Assembly: GCF_025133575.1 (NCBI RefSeq)
Contig: NZ_CP104011.1
Span: 2,542,001 to 2,606,000 of the forward strand
Reading direction: 5' to 3'
Length of the DNA: 64,000 nt
Source: Pseudomonas sp. GCEP-101
GTDB lineage: Bacteria > Pseudomonadota > Gammaproteobacteria > Pseudomonadales > Pseudomonadaceae
Positions within the stretch are counted from its first letter, which is position 1; the number at the start of each line of letters is the position of its first letter. The position numbers were made by a program, and so were the translations under genes. The notes under the pieces are model-generated. The model was not told the DNA's origin. It did not search any database and saw only the letters and a list, made by a program, of their open reading frames with translations. Of the stretch, positions 29,701 to 36,929 are shown one piece after another.

Positions 29701-30486
29701 GATCAGCTCGGCGTCCGCGCTGTCGAGCAGGGTTTCCACCGCGTCCAGGCAGGCGGCTTCCTTGAGGCTGGCCACGGCGATGGGCAGCGGGTTGATGCCC
29801 TGGGCCTGCAGGCGTTCGCAGAAGGTGTCGATGAAGCCGGTGTTCGCTGCCTGCAGGTGGGTGCGATAGAACAGCAGCGCGGCGACCGGGCAGGCGGGGT
29901 TCCAGTCCGCCTGCCAGCGGGCGAGGTCGCAGCTGCCGACGTGCGGGTGATAGACCGCCACGCGCGGCAGCGTCCGGGGTTCGCTCCACGCATAGTCGCG
30001 TTGCAGGTGTCGGTCGGCCAGGCAGGCGAAGAACTGCCGTGCGTTGTCCATGCCGCCCTGGCGCAGGTACTGCCAGAGGCGCTCGGCATCCTGCGGCGCG
30101 ACGCTGCACAGCGCGCTGAGTTCCGGGTCGGGCTTGTCGTCGCCCGGCACCGCGATCAGCGTGGCGCCGCGCTCGGCCAGCGCCGCCAATTGCTCCATGC
30201 CGTAGCGCCAGTAGCCGACGCCACCGTGCACCGAGATCAGGATGACCTTCGCGTGCTGCAGCACCTCGTCGACGTAGAGGTCCACCGAGGCGTGGTTCTG
30301 CAACTGCATGGGGTTGGCCAGGCGCAGGCTCGGGTAGTCCTCCGGCAGCGCGCGTGCGGCCTCGGCGAGCAGCGCCAGGTGCGAGTCGCCGCTGCAGAGG
30401 ATCACCAGCTCGGCGGGCGTCTGGGCCAGGTGGGCGATGCCGTCGTCGGGGACGAAGCCGCCGGGTTGGGTGCGCAGCAGGTGCAT
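26755..30486 (-). CDS. cobN: Cobaltochelatase large subunit CobN
   Basis: 1243 residues, the usual size. CobN/BchH family throughout, with PNPRxN-free N-terminal region [20 protein letters not shown], the [20 protein letters not shown] and [41 protein letters not shown] motifs (about residues 545-605) and a tail with [22 protein letters not shown]. It inserts cobalt into hydrogenobyrinate a,c-diamide together with AAA+ and VWA subunits. The ATG 30486 was chosen because upstream in-frame residues are REP sequence. CobW lies upstream on the same strand, chlD further downstream. Confidence 0.96.
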   Translation of the reverse strand: [1243 protein letters not shown]

Positions 30487-30512
30487 GAGGCTTGCTCGGT
30501 TTTCGGTTTTTC

Positions 30513-30582
30513 GTAGGAGCGAGCTTGCTCGCGAACAAACCTCCGCAGCGGGGCTGCGGTTCGCGAGCAAGCTCGCTCCTAC
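30513..30582. repeat. REP inverted pair, family 1, between cobW and cobN
   Basis: Arms 30513-30536 and 30559-30582 are exact inverted copies with a 22-nt spacer. It lies only 27 nt upstream of the cobN start, in the cobW-cobN intercistronic gap, so it would be transcribed and could act as an mRNA hairpin. Confidence 0.93.
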
Positions 30583-30597
30583 AGGGGGATTGCACGG

Positions 30598-30671
30598 TCG
30601 TAGGATGGGTGGAGCGCAGCGATAACCATCATTGGCGGTGGGTATCGCTGCGCTCCACGCCACCCTACGAC
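30598..30671. repeat. Long near-perfect palindrome, different family
   Basis: GTCGTAGGATGGGTGGAGCG... at 30598 pairs with ...CGCTCCACGCCACCCTACGAC ending at 30671, with arms of about 28 nt including GCAGCGATA/TATCGCTGC. It abuts the cobW stop (30676) and may end or stabilise the cobW message. Confidence 0.85.
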
Positions 30672-30675
30672 GTCA

Positions 30676-31728
30676 TCAAGTCAGGGCGGTACGCAGCTCG
30701 TTGGCGATGACGGCCTGATCCAGCTCCTGGCCGATCACCACCAGGCGCGTGCCGCGGGGCTCATCACTGCGCCAGGCGCGGTCGAAGTGTTTGTCGAAGC
30801 GCTTGCCGACGCCCTGTACCAGGAGGCGCATGGGCTTGCCGGGAATGGCGACGAAGCCCTTGATGCGCAGGATGGCGTGACGCTCGACCAGCGCGCTCAG
30901 CGCATCGAGCAGGGCACGCTCTTCCACTTCCGGCAGGTCGACGTGGAAGGAGTCGAACTCGTCGTGGTCGTGGTCTTCATGGCCTTCGTGGTCGTGGTGA
31001 GTGGGGCGGCTGTCGATGTGCAGCTCGGCCTCGGCGTTCAGGCCCAGCAGCACGGAGAGCGGCAGCTGGCCGGAGTTGGCTTCGACGATCTTCACCGCCG
31101 GCGGCAGCTCCTCGGCGACTTCGGCGCGCACGCGGGCCAGCGCCTCGGCATCCAGCAGGTCGGCCTTGTTCAGTACCACCAGGTCGGCACTCGCCAACTG
31201 GTCCTCGAAGAGCTCGTGCAGCGGCGATTCGTGGTCCAGGTTCGGGTCCTGCTGGCGCTGCTGGTCCACCTGCTCGGGGTGGGCGGCGAAGGTGCCGGCG
31301 GCCACGGCCGGGCTGTCGACCACGGTGATCACCGCGTCGACGGTGCAGGCGTTGCGGATTTCCGGCCACTGGAAGGCCTGCACCAGCGGCTTGGGCAGGG
31401 CCAGGCCCGAGGTCTCGATGAGGATCTGGTCGAGGTCGCCACGACGTGCCACCAGCTCGCGCATCACCGGGAAGAATTCTTCCTGCACGGTGCAGCACAG
31501 GCAGCCGTTGGCCAGCTCGAAGACGCGGCCGACCGCCTCTTCTTCGCTGCAGCCGATGGAGCACTGCTTGAGGATGTCGCCGTCGATACCCAGCTCGCCG
31601 AATTCGTTGACGATCACCGCGATGCGGCGGCCTTCGGCGTTGTCCAGCATGTGGCGGAGCAGCGTGGTTTTGCCGGCGCCGAGGAAGCCGGTGACGATGG
31701 TGACGGGGAGTTTGGCCAGGGTTTTCAT
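30676..31728 (-). CDS. cobW: CobW, COG0523 metal-handling GTPase
   Basis: 350 residues. G3E GTPase with Walker A GFLGAGKTT (residues 14-22), the metal-binding CLCC (residues 76-79), an NKADLLD base-recognition motif and a histidine/aspartate-rich loop (HHDHEGHEDHDHDEFD) before the CobW C-terminal domain. It is thought to supply cobalt for the chelatase. ATG 31728 was chosen over a 35-residue longer frame because family members begin just before the P-loop. It is transcribed under the cobalamin riboswitch at 31976-32150, with cobN downstream. Confidence 0.95.
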   Translation of the reverse strand: MKTLAKLPVTIVTGFLGAGKTTLLRHMLDNAEGRRIAVIVNEFGELGIDGDILKQCSIGCSEEEAVGRVFELANGCLCCTVQEEFFPVMRELVARRGDLDQILIETSGLALPKPLVQAFQWPEIRNACTVDAVITVVDSPAVAAGTFAAHPEQVDQQRQQDPNLDHESPLHELFEDQLASADLVVLNKADLLDAEALARVRAEVAEELPPAVKIVEANSGQLPLSVLLGLNAEAELHIDSRPTHHDHEGHEDHDHDEFDSFHVDLPEVEERALLDALSALVERHAILRIKGFVAIPGKPMRLLVQGVGKRFDKHFDRAWRSDEPRGTRLVVIGQELDQAVIANELRTALT

Positions 31729-31854
31729 GCGCGCCTCGCAAGCGGGAGTTGGAAGGCGGATGAAGGGCGCGCGCGCGGGTTCGCCGCGCAACGAAGGTCG
31801 CCACCGGATCACCCCGCCCGGTTGTCTGTTCATAACGAACCGGTTCCGGATCTC

Positions 31855-31964
31855 GCGAGCTAGAGCCAGGCAAGGCGGAGGGTCGTCGGGGACGCGGAGT
31901 TGACTGTAGTCAATGAGCAGTCCACGACGATCCTCCCACGCAGCATGGCCGACGCGCAGCAGAT
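31855..31964 (+). repeat. 110-bp repeat, copy A
   Basis: Begins GCGAGCTAGAGCCAGGCAAG and ends GACGCGCAGCAGAT. Its reverse complement matches 32753-32862 over the same length, about 94 of 110 positions by hand alignment. The core TTGAC-TGTA-GTCAA is a dyad. It lies between cobW and its riboswitch, inside the presumed cobW leader. Confidence 0.85.
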
Positions 31965-31975
31965 CGAAAACCAGT

Positions 31976-32150
31976 CACGAGGCAGGTCTCCTGGCTCACA
32001 GCCCTGTCGTGTTCCTTCGCCTTCCCGCCGTGGTCGGCAGTGGCGTGTGAAAGAACAGGCTGTTCACAGTTGCGGGGGCAGCCGTGGCGCATCCGAAGAT
32101 TTCCACGTTCCCTCTTAGCTCCGGCCAGCGCCGGAGAACCTCGAAGGGAG
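31976..32150 (-). promoter_or_regulatory. Cobalamin riboswitch upstream of cobW
   Basis: Minus-strand order: AGAGGGAACGTGG, GCTGCCCCCGCAACTGTGAA, GCCACTG...GGCGGGAAGGCG, and B12 box AGCCAGGAGACCTGCC at 31981-31996. All core elements of the AdoCbl aptamer are present. It would control the leftward cobW-cobN transcript. About 250 nt separate it from cobW, with repeat copy A in between. Confidence 0.94.
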
Positions 32151-32240
32151 GAAGGCTACGCAGCGTGAGCGGGGCGGTCAATCGCCGGGGATCGGTTCGG
32201 CCGTGGTTGACGCTGCCGGGCGGTCGTGGTCAGCTAGCGC

Positions 32241-32432
32241 GGTTCCAGGTGTCTCGCGCCGACGCGCGCGAGGTGAAACGGGAAGCCGGTGCGTCCGCAA
32301 GGACCAGTCCGGCGCTGCCCCCGCAACGGTAAGCGAATGAAGGGTCATCGGTAGCCACTGTGCTCGCGCATGGGAAGGCTGACCCGCCCAGCCAGCCGGC
32401 TGTCATCGCAAGCCCGGAGACCGGCCTGGAAT
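32241..32432 (+). promoter_or_regulatory. Cobalamin riboswitch upstream of cbtB
   Basis: Plus-strand order: GGTTCCAGGTGTC, TGAAACGGGAAGCCGGTG, GCTGCCCCCGCAACGGTAAG, GCCACTGTG...ATGGGAAGGCT, and B12 box AGCCCGGAGACCGGCCTG near 32411. It lies back to back with the cobW riboswitch and controls the rightward cbtB-cbtA-cobE-cobM genes. The B12 box is slightly divergent from the other two copies. Confidence 0.94.
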
Positions 32433-32547
32433 CCTTCGTTTTTGGCAAACCCGCGGTGGGCGGGCGCAGGCCGTGGCGCGACCGATCCGGCGCGTTCGAA
32501 TGCGTTCAACCTCTGCGTTCTCTACTCAAGTTTCAGAGGGAACGTTC

Positions 32548-32736
32548 ATGTCCAGCAGCATCCTGGCGCAACAGGCGTCGAGCACTTCCATCCCCCTTTC
32601 CAAGCGCATCAGCCTGGCCATCGGCGCCAGCCTGCTCGGTGCGCTGCTGGTGTATTTCGCCGGCTTCTCGCATCTGGAAGCGGTGCACAACGCCGCCCAC
32701 GATACCCGTCATAGTGCGGGCTTCCCCTGCCACTGA
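32548..32736 (+). CDS. cbtB: Cobalt transporter subunit CbtB
   Basis: 62 residues with one transmembrane helix (ISLAIGASLLGALLVYFAGF, about residues 21-40) and a histidine-rich C-terminus HNAAHDTRHSAGFPCH, the CbtB pattern. With CbtA it forms a B12-regulated cobalt uptake system in the inner membrane. AGAGGG ribosome binding site upstream. First gene after the riboswitch. Confidence 0.94.
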   Translation: MSSSILAQQASSTSIPLSKRISLAIGASLLGALLVYFAGFSHLEAVHNAAHDTRHSAGFPCH

Positions 32737-32752
32737 CGCGGTTCTGAGTTCA

Positions 32753-32862
32753 ATCGGCTGCGCGTCGGCCGGGCTGCGCTGGAAAATCGCCGTGGACTGC
32801 TCATGGACAGCAGTCCACTGCGCGTCCCCGGCGATCCTCCGCCTTGACTGGCTCTAGCTCGC
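32753..32862 (-). repeat. 110-bp repeat, copy B (inverted)
   Basis: Reverse complement of copy A at 31855-31964. The core here is TGGAC-TGCT-GTCCA, so both sides of the dyad changed together relative to copy A. On the plus strand GTGGACTGCT (32792) pairs with AGCAGTCCAC (32809), a 10-bp stem. It lies between cbtB and cbtA. Confidence 0.85.
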
Positions 32863-32901
32863 TCGATTCGATGGCTCGCAGAAGAAAGAAGGAAAGAGCG
32901 A

Positions 32902-33606
32902 ATGATCAAACGTATCGCCCAGACCGCCGGTTTCGCCGGTCTGATCGCGGCGCTGGTGCTGACCGTGGTCCAGCTGCTGTGGGTGTCCCCGCTGATCCTC
33001 AAGGCGGAGACCTACGAAAAGTCCGAACCGGTGGCAATGGCCGAGCACAGCCACGAGCACGCTGAAGGTGCCGTCGCCGACCATCACCATGATTCGCAAG
33101 CCTGGGAGCCGGAAGACGGCTGGCAGCGCATCCTCTCCACCACCGGCGGCAACCTGGTGGTCGCGGTGGGCTTTGCGCTGATGCTGGCCGGCCTGTTCAC
33201 CCTGCGCGAGCCGGGCAAGACGTCCGAGGGCCTGTTCTGGGGCCTGGCCGGCTTTGCGGTGTTCACCCTGGCGCCGTCCCTCGGCCTGCCTCCGGAAGTC
33301 CCCGGCACCGCCGCCGCCGACCTGAGCCTGCGGCAGACCTGGTGGATCGGCACTGCCGCTGCCACCGCCGCCGGCCTCGCTCTGCTGGTGTTCGGCCGCC
33401 ACTGGGCGCTGCGCAGCGTTGGCCTGGCCTTGCTGGTGGTGCCGCACGTGATCGGCGCGCCGCAACCGGAGGTGCACTCCAGCCTCGCGCCGGAAAGCCT
33501 GGCCCACGAGTTCATCCTCGCCTCGCTGGTCACCAACGCGGTGTTCTGGGTGGCGCTGGGGCTGGTCGCCGCCTGGCTGTTCCGCCGATTCACGCCGCAG
33601 GCCTGA
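32902..33606 (+). CDS. cbtA: Cobalt transporter subunit CbtA
   Basis: 234 residues with five or so hydrophobic segments. After the first helix there is a periplasmic-side histidine cluster (His49, 51, 53 and 61-63), a likely cobalt-binding site. CbtA family. It follows cbtB after a 165-nt gap that holds repeat copy B, with its own AAGGAAAGAGCG ribosome binding site. A terminator follows directly, so cobE and cobM may depend partly on read-through or on another promoter. Confidence 0.93.
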   Translation: MIKRIAQTAGFAGLIAALVLTVVQLLWVSPLILKAETYEKSEPVAMAEHSHEHAEGAVADHHHDSQAWEPEDGWQRILSTTGGNLVVAVGFALMLAGLFTLREPGKTSEGLFWGLAGFAVFTLAPSLGLPPEVPGTAAADLSLRQTWWIGTAAATAAGLALLVFGRHWALRSVGLALLVVPHVIGAPQPEVHSSLAPESLAHEFILASLVTNAVFWVALGLVAAWLFRRFTPQA

Positions 33607-33623
33607 TCCGGGGGCTATGCTCG

Positions 33624-33659
33624 ACCCCGCAGCCGGCCCGGCCGCTGCGGGGTTTTTAT
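33624..33659 (+). terminator. Terminator after cbtA
   Basis: Ten-bp stem ACCCCGCAGC/GCTGCGGGGT followed by TTTTATT, 17 nt after cbtA and 30 nt before the cobE ribosome binding site. Confidence 0.88.
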
Positions 33660-33682
33660 TGTCATCTTCAAGGAGAGCGACC

Positions 33683-34099
33683 ATGACGCTGGTTGCCGGC
33701 CTCGGTTGCCGCCGTGGCTGCCCGCTCGATGAACTGCGCGCGTTGCTGCAGGCCACGCTGGCCGAGGCGGGGCTCGACGAGTCGATGCTCACTGCCCTGG
33801 CCAGCGCCACGCTGAAGGCCGACGAAGCGGGGCTCAGCGCCCTGGCGGCGGCCCTTGACCTGCCGCTGGTGCTGTTCACGCCACAGCAGCTGGCGGCCTG
33901 CGAAGCGCGCCTGGGCGACCCTTCCGACAGCGTACGCGCCGCCACCGGCACGGCCAGCGTGGCCGAAGCCGCCGCGCTGTTGCAGGCCGAGGCCCAGGCC
34001 GGCGCACCGGCCCGCCTGCTGGTGGGCAAGCGGCGCAGCGAGCAGGCCACCTGCGCGCTGGCCTTCATTCCCGTCGAATCCGCACAGGAGCAGCCATGA
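33683..34099 (+). CDS. cobE: CobE, cobalamin biosynthesis protein
   Basis: 138 residues with the CobE/CbiG C-terminal signature LVAGLGCRRGCPLDELRALL at the N-terminus and LPLVLFTPQQLAA in the middle. CobE is homologous to the C-terminal domain of CbiG and needed in aerobic B12 synthesis, although its exact step is not well defined. ATG 33683 was chosen for its AAGGAGAG site; the longer frame would start inside the terminator. It overlaps cobM by ATGA. Confidence 0.93.
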   Translation: MTLVAGLGCRRGCPLDELRALLQATLAEAGLDESMLTALASATLKADEAGLSALAAALDLPLVLFTPQQLAACEARLGDPSDSVRAATGTASVAEAAALLQAEAQAGAPARLLVGKRRSEQATCALAFIPVESAQEQP

Positions 34100-34842
34100 C
34101 GGTCTATTTCATCGGCGCCGGCCCGGGCGACCCGGAACTCATCACGGTGAAGGGCCAGCGGCTGATCCGCTGCTGCCCGGTGATCCTCTACGCCGGTTCG
34201 CTGGTGCCGCCGGCCGTGCTGGAAGGGCATCGCGCCGAGCGCGTGGTGAACACCGCCGAGCTGAACCTGGACGAGATCGTCGCGCTGCTGGCGCAGGCTG
34301 ACGCCGAGGGCAAGGACGTGGCGCGGGTGCATTCCGGCGACCCTTCGCTGTATGGCGCCATCGGCGAGCAGATCCGCCACCTGCGGGCCCGCGGCATCGC
34401 CTACGAGATCATCCCCGGCGTCACCGCCACCTCGGCCTGCGCGGCGATCCTGGGGTGCGAGCTGACCCTGCCGGATATTTCCCAGACACTGATCCTCACG
34501 CGCTACGCCAGCCGCACGCGCATGCCCGAGGGCGAGTCGCTGGCCGAGCTGGCGCAGCACCGCGCGACCCTGGCCATCCACCTGGGCGTGGGACAGTTGT
34601 CGAACATCGTCGCCGAGCTGCTGCCGCACTACGGCGCCGATTGCCCCGTCGCGGTGATCCACCGCGCCAGCTGGCCGGACCAGGACCAGGTCACCGGCAC
34701 CCTCGGCGACATCCTGCCCAGGGCCGAGGCCAAGGGTTTCAAGCGCACGGCGCTGATCCTGGTGGGCAGGGTGCTGGGCGCGGAGGGCTTTGCCGATTCG
34801 TCGCTGTACAGCGTGGGGCACGCGCATCTGTATCGGCGGTAG
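34096..34842 (+). CDS. cobM: Precorrin-4 C11-methyltransferase
   Basis: 248 residues. Class III methylase with TVYFIGAGPGDPELITVKGQRLI at the start, VARVHSGDPSLYGAIGEQIR (about residues 75-94) and IPGVTATSACAAILGCELTLP. It methylates precorrin-4 at C11 to precorrin-5. Translationally coupled to cobE. Confidence 0.97.
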   Translation: MTVYFIGAGPGDPELITVKGQRLIRCCPVILYAGSLVPPAVLEGHRAERVVNTAELNLDEIVALLAQADAEGKDVARVHSGDPSLYGAIGEQIRHLRARGIAYEIIPGVTATSACAAILGCELTLPDISQTLILTRYASRTRMPEGESLAELAQHRATLAIHLGVGQLSNIVAELLPHYGADCPVAVIHRASWPDQDQVTGTLGDILPRAEAKGFKRTALILVGRVLGAEGFADSSLYSVGHAHLYRR

Positions 34843-34884
34843 TCTGGCCCTGTTTTCATCCCGTGAAACCCGTGCTGCTGCCCC

Positions 34885-34999
34885 CCCTCACCCCAGCCCT
34901 CTCCCGGAGGGAGAGGGGGCAATGCGTACCGGCTGATACCCGGGTGCCCTCCTGCACGGAACGGTCCCCTCTCTCCCTGGGAGAGGGTTAGGGTGAGGG
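34885..34999. repeat. Paired CCCTCACCC...GGGTGAGGG repeats
   Basis: Two palindromic units: 34885-34917 (CCCTCACCCCAGCCCTCTCC and GGAGAGGG) and 34966-34999 (CCCCTCTCTCCCTGGGAGAG then GGTTAGGGTGAGGG). The two units are inverted with respect to each other, giving a larger stem. The element fills the gap between the convergent cobM and sensor-kinase genes. Same family as 23144-23178. Confidence 0.8.
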
Positions 35000-35027
35000 T
35001 CTTTCGAGCACGGAGTATTCTGGAGTT

Positions 35028-36809
35028 TCAGCGCTCCTCCGGCTCCAGCTCGCTCAACTGTTCATCGATCAGCGCCTTCAACTGCTCGGCCGCCAGCGGT
35101 TTGTGCAGCAGCGGCCAGCCGTGGGCGGCGGCCTGGGCGAGCAGGCGTGGGTCGGTGTCGCCGGTGACCAGCATGGCGGCGATCCAGTCGTCGTCGTAGT
35201 GGCGGTGCAGGCGCTCGATGGCGTCGAGCCCGGTCTGGTGGTCGCGCAGGCGGTAGTCGCTGATGATCAGGTCGGGTTTCTCCCGCGCCGCGGCCAGGTC
35301 CTCGAGCAGGTCGGCGACGTCGGCGACGATGCGGTGGCGGTAGTCCCAGCTCTGGAACAGCAGGCGCAGGCCCTCGCGGTTTTCCGCGTCGTCCTCGATC
35401 ACGTAGATCAGCTTGTTGCTGCCCACCGCGGTGCGCGGCACGGCGGGCTCGGGCGCGCGCGGTTGCTGGGCAGTGGCGCGGGGCAGGCTGAGCATGAAGA
35501 CGCTGCCGCGGCCCTCGCGCGAGTGCAACGCCAGCGGATGGTCGAGCAGCCTGGCGGTGCGCTGGACGATGGCCAGCCCGAGGCCGAGGCCCTTGCTGCG
35601 GTCGCGTTCGGGGTTGTTCAGCTGGTGGAATTCCCAGAACACCTTCTGCCGCTCGGCGGCGGGAATTCCCGGGCCGCTGTCCCAGACTTCCACCCGCACC
35701 CGCCGGCCCCGGCGCCGCCAGCCGATCAGCACGCCGCCGCGCTCGGTGTAGCGAAGGGCGTTTTCCACCAGGTTGCGCAGGATGCGCTCCAGCAGCGCCG
35801 GGTCGGAGGTCACGAAGGGCGCGCCGGCGCGCACGCGCAGCCGCAGGCCCTTGTCGGCCGCCTGCACGTTGCAGTCTTCGGCGATGCGCTCCAGCAGCTC
35901 GGCCAGGGAGAAGGCCTGCAGGTTGGGCTGGACGATGCCGGCATCCAGCCGCGAGATGTTCAGCAGCGCGTCGAACAGCGAACCCTGCGCCGCCAGCGCG
36001 CGGGATATGTGCTCGACCAGGTTGCGGCTGGCGTCGTCCAGCGGCCGCTTCTGCAGCGCGCCCAGGTACAGGCCCAGGGCGTAGGTGGGCTGGCGCAGGT
36101 CATGGCTGGCGGAGGCGAGGAAGCGTGTCTTGGCCTGGTCGCTGCGCTCGGCGGCTTCCTTCTCGATGCTCAGTTTCTGCAGCAGCTCGATGTTTTCGAA
36201 GCGCAGCAGCAACGAGTCCACCAGGGTGGCGTGGAAGCGGTAGGCGAAGGCGCAGATGGTGACGGCATAGACCAGCGCCGCCGCGCCGAGGGTCTTGCTC
36301 AGCGCGTCGGGCAACAGCACCAGCAGGCTGGCGAAGGGCAGGGTGAACGCTGGCGCGATGAACAGGTAGAACAGCGGCAGGACGATGCTGTAGGCGTTCA
36401 TCACGCCGGTGCCCAGGCCGAGCAGGACCACCACCACGTACATCTGCAATGACGCTGGGAGCACCGTGACCCAGTAGGCGGCGGGCAAGCCCCAGAGCAG
36501 CCCGGACAGGCCGGTGGTGAGCATCACCTGGATCAGCCAGCGCCGCCTGGCCACGGCGTCGCCGTCCTGCAACTGGTCGTAGCGGCGCAGCAGCCACAGG
36601 CGCAGGGCGCCCAGCAGGGTCTGCGCGGCGAACCAGGCGAGCAGCGCTGTCAGCGGTTGGGCGTCGCTGAGCACCCAGGTGGTCAGTCCGGCCACCAGAT
36701 AGGCGGCGATGATGGAGAACGGCGAGTTGCGCCGCAGCACGTCGAACTGCTCGGCGCGTACCGCATCGGCGTAGGGGGAGTGGCTGAGGTCGCGCTGCCA
36801 GAGGTTCAT
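35028..36809 (-). CDS. Membrane hybrid sensor histidine kinase with C-terminal receiver
   Basis: 593 residues. About six hydrophobic helices occupy residues 30-190. A short coiled segment leads to the HisKA box ASHDLRQPTYALGLYLGAL (phospho-His236), then the ATPase domain with NLVENALRY, DSGPGIP (about 377) and GLGLGLAIVQR (about 407), and a receiver domain from about residue 466 with acidic pocket EDD and phospho-Asp518 in LIISDYRLRD. Start at 36809 was chosen because GGAAGG lies 6 nt upstream; two longer in-frame starts exist. Signal unknown. No partner regulator lies next to it, so it may signal through its own receiver or to a remote one. Confidence 0.9.
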   Translation of the reverse strand: MNLWQRDLSHSPYADAVRAEQFDVLRRNSPFSIIAAYLVAGLTTWVLSDAQPLTALLAWFAAQTLLGALRLWLLRRYDQLQDGDAVARRRWLIQVMLTTGLSGLLWGLPAAYWVTVLPASLQMYVVVVLLGLGTGVMNAYSIVLPLFYLFIAPAFTLPFASLLVLLPDALSKTLGAAALVYAVTICAFAYRFHATLVDSLLLRFENIELLQKLSIEKEAAERSDQAKTRFLASASHDLRQPTYALGLYLGALQKRPLDDASRNLVEHISRALAAQGSLFDALLNISRLDAGIVQPNLQAFSLAELLERIAEDCNVQAADKGLRLRVRAGAPFVTSDPALLERILRNLVENALRYTERGGVLIGWRRRGRRVRVEVWDSGPGIPAAERQKVFWEFHQLNNPERDRSKGLGLGLAIVQRTARLLDHPLALHSREGRGSVFMLSLPRATAQQPRAPEPAVPRTAVGSNKLIYVIEDDAENREGLRLLFQSWDYRHRIVADVADLLEDLAAAREKPDLIISDYRLRDHQTGLDAIERLHRHYDDDWIAAMLVTGDTDPRLLAQAAAHGWPLLHKPLAAEQLKALIDEQLSELEPEER

Positions 36810-36929
36810 CGGGCCTTCCATGGTGGGCGGTGATCGCTGTCTGTATAGCAACTGCCGCCCACAGCGCCCAGCCCGCTGTGCAGGAATCAGCGCTTGCCCG
36901 TCATCCCGCGCCGCGTTGGCCCGTTGCGC

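Noticed and set aside
32360..32857. 165-codon frame overlapping the cbtB riboswitch
   Set aside because: It crosses the aptamer and reads cbtB out of frame; no ribosome binding site, composition of a shadow frame.
33617..33682. N-terminal extension of CobE
   Set aside because: It would begin inside the cbtA terminator stem; the ATG at 33683 has a proper AAGGAG site.
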